Source: CAYYIS01 sp964470965
GTDB taxonomy: Bacteria > JAAXHH01 > JABIQT01
Reading direction: 5' to 3'
NCBI GenBank assembly: GCA_964470965.1
Contig: CAYYIS010000005.1
Coordinates: forward strand, 102,103 to 166,102
DNA length: 64,000 bases
The first letter of the stretch is position 1. The number at the start of each line of letters is the position of its first letter. The notes beneath the pieces were generated by a model. The model did no database searches, had not been told where the DNA came from, and saw only the letters and a program-made list of their open reading frames with translations. The position numbers were made by a program, and so were the translations under genes. Positions 1 to 8,813 of this stretch are shown here, piece after piece.

Positions 1-638
1 ACCTGGTGATCGCAGATCGCCAGGTGGCATCGGTCGCGCATTTCTCATTACAGAAGAGGCTGTTGCAGAAATTGGGCAGTTGGGTCGTGCGCGTGGCGTC
101 GTCGACCTCTGTACCGGACGCACCCAGCGGCTTTAGGGCCTATACCAGAGAGACGGCGATGCGGTTGTTTGTTACCACCGATTTTTCCTACACCATTGAC
201 AATCTGATACAGGCCGGCAGACGGAATCTGAACGTGTGCCACGTGCCGATCAGGACCAGTGAAACTAGAGCATCTAAACTCCATGGGGGTAACTGGAATT
301 TTGTCAAACGACAGGGCGGAACGATCGTAAGAAGCTATGCTTCGTATGAGCCCTTGAAAACATTCGTTTACCTGTCCAGTCCGTTCTTCGTGGCCTCTGC
401 AATCCTCTGGATTCGGCTGGCTTACTTCTTTATCCGGGACGGCTTCGTGCTGCTGGGCCATATACAATCTCTGATGGTGGCAGGTATCCTTCTCATTACC
501 GGGGTTCTGGTTTTGATGTTCGGCCTTCTCGCCGATCGTGTCGGCGACAACCGCAGAATGATTGACGAAATGATGTTCCGCCTTAGAAAATCTGAGCTTG
601 ATCTGATCGATTCGAGGAGGGAACAATCGGAAGTGTGA
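1..638 (+). CDS. GT2-family membrane glycosyltransferase, C-terminal part (5' truncated by window)
   Basis: The frame is already open at the first base (…LVIADRQ) and there is no credible start, so the gene begins outside the window. The visible 210 or so residues match the end of DPM1-like family 2 glycosyltransferases. The run 'KLGSWVVRVASSTSVPDAPSGFRAY' region and the following 'MRLF…DFSYTIDNLIQAGRR' segment are typical of the acceptor side of the fold. Two hydrophobic helices follow (about residues 120-138 and 150-175 of the visible part), then a short charged tail. Such proteins transfer a sugar from a nucleotide or lipid donor at the inner membrane, usually in cell-envelope polysaccharide or glycolipid synthesis. 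The catalytic DxD region lies upstream and cannot be checked. Family is fairly certain; donor and acceptor are unknown. Confidence 0.8.
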   Translation, partial: LVIADRQVASVAHFSLQKRLLQKLGSWVVRVASSTSVPDAPSGFRAYTRETAMRLFVTTDFSYTIDNLIQAGRRNLNVCHVPIRTSETRASKLHGGNWNFVKRQGGTIVRSYASYEPLKTFVYLSSPFFVASAILWIRLAYFFIRDGFVLLGHIQSLMVAGILLITGVLVLMFGLLADRVGDNRRMIDEMMFRLRKSELDLIDSRREQSEV

Positions 639-1190
639 GCCATTGAAACATTTGAGACGGCCGCTTGATTTTGATACAAATTGATCTCGTGAACAAATAG
701 GCATATCCATGCGAAATCCCACATGCTCACCATATAGGTATTCGGATGGATGCTAGAATCGAACCAGCCCGCGAGGGGGCAATGGGATTGGCCCGGTGGT
801 TTTTCCGACTGGGCTCTGAATCCCAATTGTGTCACCGACATGAACGAACCAAGGACATGAGCAGAACCGATACCGGCTCCGGGTTCGGAGATGATCAAAC
901 GCGCCTTTCAGGCGGGAGAAGTGCATTCGGTATTTGACTTGTTGTTGCAGGAAGTCTACCGGGTGGACACAGACCTGAGCGCCACAGTCATCCGATTCGG
1001 CATCATACCCGACCGAACGGCTATCTTCCTAACATTCAGAGCCGGCTTGGAAGAGGATATCCCGTCCGACAACCTGGATCGTGCTCGCCAGGGGCAAGCT
1101 TTCGTGCTGGAAGCCCAAAGAATACGACCTGAACAGAATATAAGACGGTATTTTGGAAATTTTCCCGCGCCCGGAACACGGAGAAAACGC
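639..1190. other. Gene-poor stretch, possible decayed coding sequence
   Basis: No convincing gene is seen. A 120-codon open frame runs from 891 to 1253 (+). It has no ribosome site, matches no family I recognise, and its end overlaps a good promoter for the next operon. A 63-codon frame at 746-937 (+) is equally unsupported. The stretch may be the remains of a gene that once followed the glycosyltransferase. Confidence 0.3.
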
Positions 1191-1219
1191 TTGACACTTT
1201 ACGCCCCTAGACATACTTT
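1191..1219 (+). promoter_or_regulatory. Sigma70-type promoter for the dehydrogenase operon
   Basis: TTGACA at 1191-1196, a 17-base spacer, then TACTTT at 1214-1219. Transcription would start near 1226 and leave a leader of about 65 bases before the GTG start at 1291. Confidence 0.5.
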
Positions 1220-1290
1220 GACAGCACAATTAGACACAGATTTCAAACTGTGAATTACGCCGCTTGTCCCGTAGCATGAGGAGGCGTGTT

Positions 1291-2313
1291 GTGAGCGTTG
1301 AAACCGCCCCCGTTACGGAGGCTGACCTTCGTGACGACCACCTTGATGGCCTTGAACTGTCCCACAATGATTGCCGCAGACTCTATTATATCATGTGTCT
1401 CCAGCGGGAGTTTGAGACGCGTGTCTATACCCTCTTTAAACAAGGCCGCCTGAAAGGCGCCGCCTATGCCGGTGCGGGGCACGAAGCCATCGCTGCGGGT
1501 AGCGGCTATGCCATGTCCCCTCAGGATTACCTGGTCCCCCTCCACAGAACCATTGGAACACATTTTTTACGCGGCCATTCACCGAAGATCATGATGTGTC
1601 AGTACATGGGGCGTGCTAACGGTGCCACCGGCGGAAAAGACGGCAACATGCACTGCGGGGACTGGAGCAAACAGATCGTTGGCATGACCAGCCACTTGGG
1701 CGCTAATATTCCAACGGCTGCAGGCGTGGCGCTTGCCAGCAAGCTGCAGGGGAAAAACGGTGTAGCCCTGACTTTTATCGGTGAAGGCGGTTCCAGCATC
1801 GGCGATTTCCATGAAGGGCTGAACTTTGCGGCTGTAAGAAAGCTCCCCATGGTCCTTATCATTGACAACAACGGATACGCCTACTCCACGCCCACGGAAC
1901 TCGAATATGCCTGCGAAAACCTGGTCGACCGGGCAGAAGGATACGGTATACCCGGCGTATTGATTGACGGCACGGATGTCCTCGCAGTATACCGAGAGAC
2001 AAAGGCCGCATTTGAGCGGGCCAGAGCGGGAGAGGGGCCGACACTCATCGAGGCGAAAACTTACCGTCTACTCGGCCATGCCCAGCATGATCCTGCCGAC
2101 TATGTACCTGAAGAAATCAAGGAAGAGGGAAGAAAGAACGATCCTCTGCTCCGTTGTGAAAGGGAATGGATCCAATTCGGATACTGCACACAGGAACAGA
2201 TAGAAAAGATCAAAAGCGACTGCAGGCAGGAAATAGATGATGCTGTAGCATTGGCGGAGAGCAGTCCGTTACCGGAACCGGAAGATGCACTTACGGGCGT
2301 CTATGCAGATTGA
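1291..2313 (+). CDS. pdhA: Pyruvate/2-oxoacid dehydrogenase E1 component, alpha subunit
   Basis: Thiamine-diphosphate-dependent E1 alpha subunit (340 aa). With E1 beta it decarboxylates a 2-oxoacid and passes the acyl group to the lipoyl arm of E2. The TPP/Mg motif runs from GEGGSSIGD at about residue 164 to the closing DNN at 192-194; GEG replaces the commoner GDG. The 'GKDGNMHCGD' and 'TSHLGANIPTAAGVA' blocks are typical of the family. The GTG at 1291 is chosen because a perfect AGGAGG sits at 1279-1284, 6 bases ahead. A TTG at 1264 would add nine arginine-rich residues and lacks such a site. The E1 beta gene follows 9 bases later and E2 after that. No E3 gene is nearby, so lipoamide dehydrogenase must come from elsewhere. 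The substrate could be pyruvate, acetoin or a branched-chain 2-oxoacid. Confidence 0.9.
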   Translation: MSVETAPVTEADLRDDHLDGLELSHNDCRRLYYIMCLQREFETRVYTLFKQGRLKGAAYAGAGHEAIAAGSGYAMSPQDYLVPLHRTIGTHFLRGHSPKIMMCQYMGRANGATGGKDGNMHCGDWSKQIVGMTSHLGANIPTAAGVALASKLQGKNGVALTFIGEGGSSIGDFHEGLNFAAVRKLPMVLIIDNNGYAYSTPTELEYACENLVDRAEGYGIPGVLIDGTDVLAVYRETKAAFERARAGEGPTLIEAKTYRLLGHAQHDPADYVPEEIKEEGRKNDPLLRCEREWIQFGYCTQEQIEKIKSDCRQEIDDAVALAESSPLPEPEDALTGVYAD

Positions 2314-2322
2314 GGGATACGA

Positions 2323-3303
2323 ATGGAAGCCATAACATATCTGGAAGCCATCTCAGAAGGTCTTCGTGAAGAGATGCGCCGGGATGAGAGCGTATTCTGT
2401 CTCGGGGAGGATATCGGCGCATACGGCGGAGCGTTCAAAATCACGAAGGGATTTCTTGAAGAATTCGGGGAGGATCGTGTGATCGATACGCCCCTGGCGG
2501 AATCAGCCATCATCGGTGCTGCCCTGGGGTCGGCGATCATGGGAATGCGCCCCGTAGCGGAGATGCAATTCGCTGACTTTATCACCTCCGGGTTTAATCA
2601 GATCGTCAACAATGCAGCCAAGACTCATTACCGCTGGGGTGCGGCAGTCCCTATGGTCATCCGCTGCCCCTCAGGCGCAATGGGCAACGGTGGCCCATTT
2701 CACTCTCAAAATCCGGAAGCCTGGTTTTTTCGTGTGCCCGGTCTAAAAATCGTCGCGCCTTCGACCCCGTACGATGCCAAGGGATTAATCAAATCATCAA
2801 TTCGAGATAACAACCCGGTGCTGTACTTCGAACATAAAGGTCTGTATCGCGACACCAAAATCAAAGCAAGCCTTCCAGAAAACGATTTCGTGGTTCCGAT
2901 CGGTGAAGGCCTCATTCGCAGGGAAGGAAAAGATCTGACGATCATCACCTACGGTATGATGGTACACAGGTCGCTGGAAGCTGCGGAACAGTTGTCCGAG
3001 GAAGGCGTGGCAGTGGAAGTCATCGACCTGCGTTCTCTATTGCCGTTCGACAAGAATATGATTCTCGAGTCGGTCAAGAAAACCAACCGTTTGCTTATCG
3101 TACACGAAGATACGCTAACGGGAGGTATCGGCGGAGAGATGGCGGCGATCATCGCGGATGAAGCATTCGAATTTCTCGATGCACCGATCAAGCGAGTGGC
3201 TGCGATTGACACCCCGATTCCTTTCAGCCCGCCTCTCGAGGAGTTCTTCCTGCCCAACACTGAGAAGATCACCGCCGCCCTTAAGGATCTGGCCGCATAC
3301 TGA
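2323..3303 (+). CDS. pdhB: Pyruvate/2-oxoacid dehydrogenase E1 component, beta subunit
   Basis: Transketolase-like pyrimidine-binding domain followed by the transketolase C-terminal domain, 326 aa, the usual length. Clear family blocks are 'CLGEDIGAYGGAFKITKGF' near the N-terminus, 'DTPLAESAIIGAALG', 'RCPSGAMGNGGPFHSQN' (cofactor-proximal His) and 'VEVIDLRSLLPFD' in the second domain. It forms the alpha2beta2 E1 heterotetramer with the product of the preceding gene, from which it is 9 bases away, so the two are almost certainly co-translated. The E2 gene starts 10 bases after its stop. The first ATG after the alpha-subunit stop is used; a GGGA-type ribosome site precedes it. Confidence 0.93.
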   Translation: MEAITYLEAISEGLREEMRRDESVFCLGEDIGAYGGAFKITKGFLEEFGEDRVIDTPLAESAIIGAALGSAIMGMRPVAEMQFADFITSGFNQIVNNAAKTHYRWGAAVPMVIRCPSGAMGNGGPFHSQNPEAWFFRVPGLKIVAPSTPYDAKGLIKSSIRDNNPVLYFEHKGLYRDTKIKASLPENDFVVPIGEGLIRREGKDLTIITYGMMVHRSLEAAEQLSEEGVAVEVIDLRSLLPFDKNMILESVKKTNRLLIVHEDTLTGGIGGEMAAIIADEAFEFLDAPIKRVAAIDTPIPFSPPLEEFFLPNTEKITAALKDLAAY

Positions 3304-3313
3304 TGGAGTAATT

Positions 3314-4591
3314 ATGAGTTTAGATATCGTGATGCCGAAGCTCGGAGAGAGCGTCACGGAAGGCACCGTGGTCCGGTGGCTCAAGCAGGAAGGGGATGAG
3401 GTCGGAAGGGATGAGTCAATCCTTGAGATCGCGACGGATAAAATCGATACGGACGTCCCCTGCATCACCGACGGGGTGTTAAAAAAAATCCTGGTGCACG
3501 ATGGGGAAACGGTAGAAGTCGGCCAGGTGCTCGGTATCTTGGAAGTGGCAGGCGATGACGAGACGGATGCCACGCCCGCAATCGAAACGGAAGCTGAGTC
3601 CTCTACGGCCGTTGAAACAGCGGGAGAACCGGTTGCCGAAACGGCGCCCTCCGACGGCACAGATGACCCGTTGACCAGGGGAGACGGTGGTCGGTTTTAT
3701 TCGCCGCTGGTCAGAAGTATTGCCCGTCGGGAAAGCGTTACCGGGGGGGAACTGGATGGTTTGAACGGAAGCGGCAGGCACGGCCGCGTTACCAAAAAGG
3801 ATATACTGGCATACGTCGCCCAGCGCGCCGAATTACCAGCGGCACCTGCGATAACGAGGCCTGCCTCACCGGCGCTGGCTTATACATCTGCCGAAGCGGA
3901 CGTGCTGGTCATGGACAATGTCCGCAACGCGATTGCCGAACACATGGTTCGCAGCAAGGCCACCTCCCCCCATGTCACCTCGTTCACTGAAGTGGATATG
4001 ACCCACATCTCCCGGTATCGGGAACAGGTCAAAGATGAGTTCCTGAAGAAGGAAGGGTTCAAGCTGACGCTGACGCCGTTCTTCATCGCCGCCATTGTCG
4101 ATGCCCTCCGTACCAATCCCATGCTGAACGCATCGGTAGACGGTGATAAGATCCTACTTTGGAAGCACATTAATTTTGGACTGGCCGTGGGTCTTGAAAA
4201 AGGGGTTGTGGTTCCGGTTATCCAGCACGCGGAGGAAAAAAACTTCCTTGGGCTGGCTGGTGCGGCCTATGACCTGGCGGTTCGTGCACACGATAGAAAA
4301 CTTAATCCGGATGAACTGCATGGCGGTACGTTCACGCTCACTAATCCCGGTATGTGGGGCACCATGTTCGGCACGCCCATCATCAGCCAGCCCCAGATCG
4401 GCATCATCGCAACAGGTGCTGTGAAAAAGCAAATGGTGGTCCGGGATGACGATACTATTGCGATCCGCTCGATCATGTATATGAGCCTTTCGTACGATCA
4501 CCGCGTTGTCGACGGGCTGAATGCAGCCCGGTTTACGCAGACCATCACGAAAAACCTGGAACAGTTCGATTTGAGTGAGGTGGGAATTTAA
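3314..4591 (+). CDS. pdhC: Dihydrolipoamide acyltransferase (E2)
   Basis: E2 core of the complex (425 aa). It has a single N-terminal lipoyl domain (residues 1-76) with the lipoylated lysine at K43 in the 'ATDKID' turn. An acidic/Ala/Thr linker follows, then a peripheral subunit-binding domain (about 125-165, 'YSPLVRSIARRE…GRHGRVTKKDIL') and a C-terminal acyltransferase domain with the catalytic DHRVVDG motif (His near 396). The ATG at 3314 is preceded by TGGAG. An upstream ATG in the same frame lies inside the E1 beta gene and would add 52 residues ahead of the lipoyl domain, so it is rejected. The protein accepts the acyl group from E1 and transfers it to CoA. Acetyl versus branched-chain specificity cannot be told from sequence alone. 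Confidence 0.92.
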   Translation: MSLDIVMPKLGESVTEGTVVRWLKQEGDEVGRDESILEIATDKIDTDVPCITDGVLKKILVHDGETVEVGQVLGILEVAGDDETDATPAIETEAESSTAVETAGEPVAETAPSDGTDDPLTRGDGGRFYSPLVRSIARRESVTGGELDGLNGSGRHGRVTKKDILAYVAQRAELPAAPAITRPASPALAYTSAEADVLVMDNVRNAIAEHMVRSKATSPHVTSFTEVDMTHISRYREQVKDEFLKKEGFKLTLTPFFIAAIVDALRTNPMLNASVDGDKILLWKHINFGLAVGLEKGVVVPVIQHAEEKNFLGLAGAAYDLAVRAHDRKLNPDELHGGTFTLTNPGMWGTMFGTPIISQPQIGIIATGAVKKQMVVRDDDTIAIRSIMYMSLSYDHRVVDGLNAARFTQTITKNLEQFDLSEVGI

Positions 4592-4622
4592 GGCTTCTAA
4601 AAAGGAGAATGAGAGGTTGGAG

Positions 4623-4670
4623 AAGGGAGAGGCCATGCCCTGATGCACTCCCCTTTCTTTCTCCCTTTTC
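4623..4670 (+). terminator. Possible weak terminator after the dehydrogenase operon
   Basis: AAGGGAGA at 4623-4630 pairs with TCTCCCTT at 4660-4667, followed by a short T-run. The loop of about 29 bases is long, so efficiency is doubtful. Confidence 0.3.
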
Positions 4671-4685
4671 GTTTAAGGGGACAGT

Positions 4686-5492
4686 ATGGCCGATGTACAT
4701 ATCGGCACCATGGGCTGGTCGTACAAGGAATGGGTCGGGCCTTTCTACCCTAACGAAATGGACCAGAAAGTTTTCCTGGATTACTACTGTCAGGTTTTCA
4801 GTGCACTGGAGATCGACAGCACCTTTTACTTTATCCCCAAGGCGTCCGTGGTGGCGAACTGGAACAGCAAGACCCCGCCAGAATTCCGATTCACAGCCAA
4901 GATGCCCAGGATGATCACGCATGAGCGTAACCTGCTCGAATGTGAAGATCTGGTCGAAGCGTTTATGGTCAGCATTGGACTTCTGGGCCCCAAATTAGGC
5001 TGCGTACTGGTGCAGCTTCCGCCATCCTATCGATACAACCACCGGACAATGGACCGCACGGCAAAGTTCGTGGACATCCTGCCTGCCTCCGACTTCCGTT
5101 TCGCCATCGAATTTCGTCATAAATCCTGGATACAGGCCGAGGTCTTCTCCCTGCTGCGAGCACATGGTATCGCCTGGACCATACAGGATCACCCTTGGCA
5201 CATGCCGTTATATCCCGAACTTACGGCTGATTTCACCTACATAAGGTGGATGGGTGATAACGACGACGAACGCATCGAACATGTGGGAGAGGTCGTGATC
5301 GACCGATCCCACGACCTCATCAAATGGTCGGAGCGGTTGAAAAAAGACATACTGCCCCGCGTGGATACCCTGTTCGGCTTGTTCAACAATCACTATGCAG
5401 GCCACGCGCCCACCAGCTGTAACCAGATGAAGCGTCTGCTGGGGCTGGATGCGGTTAACCCTGATATCGGGAAGCAGATGAGTTTGTTTTAA
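4686..5492 (+). CDS. DUF72 (YecE-like) domain protein
   Basis: 268-aa TIM-barrel-like DUF72 protein. Family hallmarks are the opening 'IGTMGWSYKEWVGPFYP', 'ALEIDSTFYFIP', 'FRFTAKMPRMITHE', 'QLPPSYRYN' and 'FAIEFRHKSW', and the late 'NNHYAGHAPTSC'. The biochemical role of this widespread family is not established; a TIM-barrel hydrolase or isomerase has been proposed from the fold. The ATG at 4686 follows AAGGGGACAGT, an adequate ribosome site. The gene is separated from the E2 gene by about 95 bases that include a possible weak terminator. It converges on pdxJ, and the two stop codons share TTAA (4-base overlap). Confidence 0.88.
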   Translation: MADVHIGTMGWSYKEWVGPFYPNEMDQKVFLDYYCQVFSALEIDSTFYFIPKASVVANWNSKTPPEFRFTAKMPRMITHERNLLECEDLVEAFMVSIGLLGPKLGCVLVQLPPSYRYNHRTMDRTAKFVDILPASDFRFAIEFRHKSWIQAEVFSLLRAHGIAWTIQDHPWHMPLYPELTADFTYIRWMGDNDDERIEHVGEVVIDRSHDLIKWSERLKKDILPRVDTLFGLFNNHYAGHAPTSCNQMKRLLGLDAVNPDIGKQMSLF

Positions 5493-6232
5493 CCAGCAGC
5501 AGCCAGGGCCTCCAAGTATGCCTTAGTCGTTTTTCCCAGACCCAAAACCAGGGCATCAGCGATTAGCGCGTGGCCGATGGATACCTCCATCACATTGGGT
5601 ACCGCACGGCAGAACTTGGTCACGTTGTCCAGGTTGAGGTCGTGACCGGCATTGACCGCCAATCCAAGGTTTTGAGCATATTCACCGGCGGCAACAAAAG
5701 AGGACAGCACGTCCGCACAAGCATCTTCCCCTCGGCCGAACGCTTCGGCATACGGCTCGGTGTACAGTTCAATGCGGTCAGCGCCGACTTCCGGTACCAG
5801 GCGCATCTGCTCCGGATCCGGATCCATGAAAAGACTCACGCGGCATCCAAGGTCCTTCATCTCCTTAACGATCGGTTTCAGACGTTCCACATTCTCGACC
5901 ATATTCCACCCGTGATCAGATGTAAACTGATCGGGATCGTCCGGAACCAGAGTGCACTGGGTCGGCGGAGTCTTACGGGCCACATCGAGTAAATTATGGT
6001 ACGGATTCCCTTCGATATTGAACTCCACATCCGGAAACTCATTGAGCATATCATACAGGTCATCCACATCCCCGGGCGTGATATGGCGCTGATCCGGTCG
6101 GGGATGGACTGTGACACCGTACGCGCCGGCTTCGATCACGATGCGTGCCGCCTCTGTGACGCTGGGAATGCCGATGGTGCGCGTGTTGCGCAGCAGGGCT
6201 ACTTTGTTCACATTAACGCTTAACTCGGTCAT
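5489..6232 (-). CDS. pdxJ: Pyridoxine 5'-phosphate synthase
   Basis: Condenses 1-deoxyxylulose 5-phosphate with 3-amino-2-oxopropyl phosphate to form pyridoxine 5'-phosphate, the last ring-forming step of the DXP-dependent vitamin B6 route (cytoplasmic). 247 aa, normal for the family. Diagnostic segments are 'SVNVNKVALLRNTR', 'VTVHPRPDQRHI', 'FNIEGNP', 'CTLVPDDPDQ', 'NAGHDLN' and 'EVSIGHALIADAL', so the active-site His/Glu positions appear intact. The ATG at 6232 has GGGAG eight bases ahead; the longer in-frame extension has no such support and lacks homology. It stands alone and converges with the DUF72 gene. No pdxA is visible in the window. Confidence 0.95.
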   Translation of the reverse strand: MTELSVNVNKVALLRNTRTIGIPSVTEAARIVIEAGAYGVTVHPRPDQRHITPGDVDDLYDMLNEFPDVEFNIEGNPYHNLLDVARKTPPTQCTLVPDDPDQFTSDHGWNMVENVERLKPIVKEMKDLGCRVSLFMDPDPEQMRLVPEVGADRIELYTEPYAEAFGRGEDACADVLSSFVAAGEYAQNLGLAVNAGHDLNLDNVTKFCRAVPNVMEVSIGHALIADALVLGLGKTTKAYLEALAAAG

Positions 6233-6360
6233 TTTGAGTACTCCCTTGCCTGTATTGAATTTCCGTTGACGGTGTCCGATTTCCACCATACCATACCCAC
6301 GCAGTTTGAATTTATTCAACAAGATAACACAATTCACTCATTCGGGACAGGAGGAATTGG

Positions 6361-8625
6361 TTGCCTGCCGAACAGTTAATCTGCTGTTTAGAGACGCAAT
6401 ACCTTCAAATGGACCTTAATAATCGATCCGAGATAGTCAGCATACGCGATCGGGAGGATGATACGGAGTATCGCCCTCAAACCCGGGGCGCTGCGCTACT
6501 CCGGGTGGCATCCGGCGGTGACACGCTGGCGCCCGTAAGCAGCACCTACGATGACGAAAACCAGCAACTCCGCCTCCTATTTTCCTCTGATTTATCCGCC
6601 ATTGTGTCAATCATAACCCGACCGACACACCTCACATTCGAATTGACATCACTGGAAGGCGAATGTCCGACGCATGCCGTCTGGGGCCCTATACCTACAA
6701 CCATCGGCGGAATGATCGGCGAAACGGTCGGGGTTGTGCGAAACGAGCGATTCGCGTTCGGTATACAAGCACTGAACATCCATACTTCTGGAGGCTTCCC
6801 GGAAGGATACCCCGAATCCGGCGGGGAAAACGATGCGGCAACGGCAACCGACACCGGCAGCGAAGTTCGGGCCTACAGCAGGGCGACAGACGGCGGTGTC
6901 CTTCATTCGAAGATCGCACTCTTCGGTTGTCCGGACGCGCTGGCGTTGGAAACCATCGGGCGGATTGAGATCGATGAAGGTCTGCCGCATCCTATGCTGG
7001 ACGGCGAATGGTGCAAAACCGGCCGGACCGCGAGGTCCTCTTATCTGATAACCGCCTTCGGTGAAGAGACCGTCGATGAGGCGATACGGTACACGCAGAT
7101 GGCCGGATTCAACTATTTTTACCATGAAGACCCGTTCGAAACCTGGGGACGTTTCAAGCTGCGGCCGAGCGACTTTCCGAGCGGTGACGCTGGGCTGAAG
7201 CAATGTGTGGATAGGGCTGCCGCCTCTGGTCTCCGAATCGGCATACATACATTGAGCAATTTCATGACCACCAACGATGCGTACGTGACCCCCATGCCCG
7301 AGCCGCGTCTGATGCGTTCCGGAACAAGCCGGCTGACGGAAAGGGTGGATGCGGAATCTACGGAAATTCCGATTGCCGATGGGGGCCCGTTTCAGGACAG
7401 GGGCACCGTCTCTGCCGCAGTTGTCGGTAACGAACTCATCCGCTACCGGGCGGTGTCGAACGAAGCGCCCTGGCGCCTGCTCGGATGTCGACGCGCTGCC
7501 TTCGGGACGAAGGCGGAAGCATACGAATCCGGTACAGAAGTAGGCAAGCTGGCGGATCATCCCTACGGGGTTTTTTTCCCGAACCTGTCTCTTCAGGACG
7601 AATTGGCCAACCGCCTGGTCGAACTGTACAACGTTACCGGCCTGCGGCAGATCTCGTTCGACGGACTGGAAGGGTGCGCCATGACAGGCCACGGCATTTA
7701 CGCCCACAACCGGTTCGTCACCAAGTGTTTCGACGGATGGAAGTCGGAGGTACTTAACGACGCCAGCCGGCTGACGCACTACCTGTGGCACATCCACACC
7801 CGCATGAACTGGGGCGAACCGTGGGGTAAGGCCACTCGCGAAGGCCAAATCGAACATCGTATCATCAATCAGGAATACTTCGAGCGAAACCTGTTCCCCC
7901 GGATGTTCGGTTGGTTTCAGTTGCGACTGGCCTCCGGTGACCTGGAAGCAACTTCACTGGACGATATGGAATGGGTGCTATCGAAATGCGCCGGTTACGA
8001 TTCAGGGTTCGCACTGTCGGCCAGTCTTGCTGCACTGAAGGGCAACGGTCAGGCGAACTCCATTTTGATGGCGGCAAAGCAATGGGAGCGGGCACGGCTA
8101 GATCATTCCTTTACCGAAAAACAGGTCAGGCAACTCCGGGATCCGGCAAGAGACTTTCACCTGGAGCCGGACGGAGAGGCGCAGTGGAGGCTGTACCCTG
8201 TCGTTTATTCTCCGACGTACACATACCGGGAGATCATCCTTCAGCCAGGGGAACCCGGCGAGGCAGAATGGACGTTTGACAATCCACATGAAGACCAACC
8301 GTACCGTTTCATCCTGCGAACCCTACCGGATGTGGGCGTTATAAATGAAGACACCGTGGTCAACCCTGTCTTCGAGATCAATTTTTCCGAGGCCGTCCTT
8401 CCGGTCCGTCTGTGCCCCTACCAATATCTGGTCTGCGAGGGTGATGGCGTATGTACCGTCTACGATATCAACTGGAACCCATTGCAGACGGTGGATCTTC
8501 CCCCCGCCTGGCCGACGATCGTACATGGCGAAAATCAAATTCTGTTCTGGTTCGGAGAGTCCTCAAAGTGCAGCGTGGAGATACGAATCAAAGCCGTGGG
8601 ACCATGGGATCGGGTTGGGCGGTAA
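6361..8625 (+). CDS. Putative glycoside hydrolase-like protein of unrecognised family
   Basis: 754-aa protein that I cannot place in a named family. The first 240 or so residues are beta-rich, as in a sugar-binding sandwich. A central region looks like a TIM barrel ('YTQMAGFNYFYHEDPFETWGRF', 'AAASGLRIGIHTLSNF', 'LRQISFDGLEG'). The 'FDGLEG' stretch offers an Asp and a Glu that could be catalytic. A beta insertion (about 315-400) interrupts the barrel, and the last 150 residues are again beta-rich. This layout resembles alpha-galactosidase-type or related retaining hydrolases, which is inference only. There is no signal peptide, so a cytoplasmic protein is implied. The TTG start is chosen because a perfect AGGAGG at 6349-6354 lies 6 bases upstream. 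The next gene is on the opposite strand, so it appears monocistronic. Confidence 0.55.
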   Translation: MPAEQLICCLETQYLQMDLNNRSEIVSIRDREDDTEYRPQTRGAALLRVASGGDTLAPVSSTYDDENQQLRLLFSSDLSAIVSIITRPTHLTFELTSLEGECPTHAVWGPIPTTIGGMIGETVGVVRNERFAFGIQALNIHTSGGFPEGYPESGGENDAATATDTGSEVRAYSRATDGGVLHSKIALFGCPDALALETIGRIEIDEGLPHPMLDGEWCKTGRTARSSYLITAFGEETVDEAIRYTQMAGFNYFYHEDPFETWGRFKLRPSDFPSGDAGLKQCVDRAAASGLRIGIHTLSNFMTTNDAYVTPMPEPRLMRSGTSRLTERVDAESTEIPIADGGPFQDRGTVSAAVVGNELIRYRAVSNEAPWRLLGCRRAAFGTKAEAYESGTEVGKLADHPYGVFFPNLSLQDELANRLVELYNVTGLRQISFDGLEGCAMTGHGIYAHNRFVTKCFDGWKSEVLNDASRLTHYLWHIHTRMNWGEPWGKATREGQIEHRIINQEYFERNLFPRMFGWFQLRLASGDLEATSLDDMEWVLSKCAGYDSGFALSASLAALKGNGQANSILMAAKQWERARLDHSFTEKQVRQLRDPARDFHLEPDGEAQWRLYPVVYSPTYTYREIILQPGEPGEAEWTFDNPHEDQPYRFILRTLPDVGVINEDTVVNPVFEINFSEAVLPVRLCPYQYLVCEGDGVCTVYDINWNPLQTVDLPPAWPTIVHGENQILFWFGESSKCSVEIRIKAVGPWDRVGR

Positions 8626-8813
8626 AAAAATGACAGAACTTGAAGGCTTGGACGAGCAGGTATTCCTGGACCACCGGGTTTCTGACCGGACCAGGTCCAC
8701 GCACCAATCGCCCGTGATCCGCCCATTGGATTAATGCCTGATACCGAACCGGCGGCACCCTATGGCGTTGAGGTGGTGCGTTGCTGAAGCGATATGAAGT
8801 GCCGATATGAAAA

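Noticed and set aside
48..722. A 224-codon minus-strand frame opposite the glycosyltransferase end
   Set aside because: The opposite strand encodes a recognisable GT2 C-terminus; the antisense frame has no family match or ribosome site.
891..1253. A 120-codon plus-strand frame before pdhA
   Set aside because: No ribosome site, no family match, and its end overlaps the pdhA promoter.
6649..7857. A 402-codon minus-strand frame inside the glycoside-hydrolase-like gene
   Set aside because: The plus-strand frame is longer, has a perfect AGGAGG before its start and a protein-like composition; the minus frame is rich in Arg, Pro and His.
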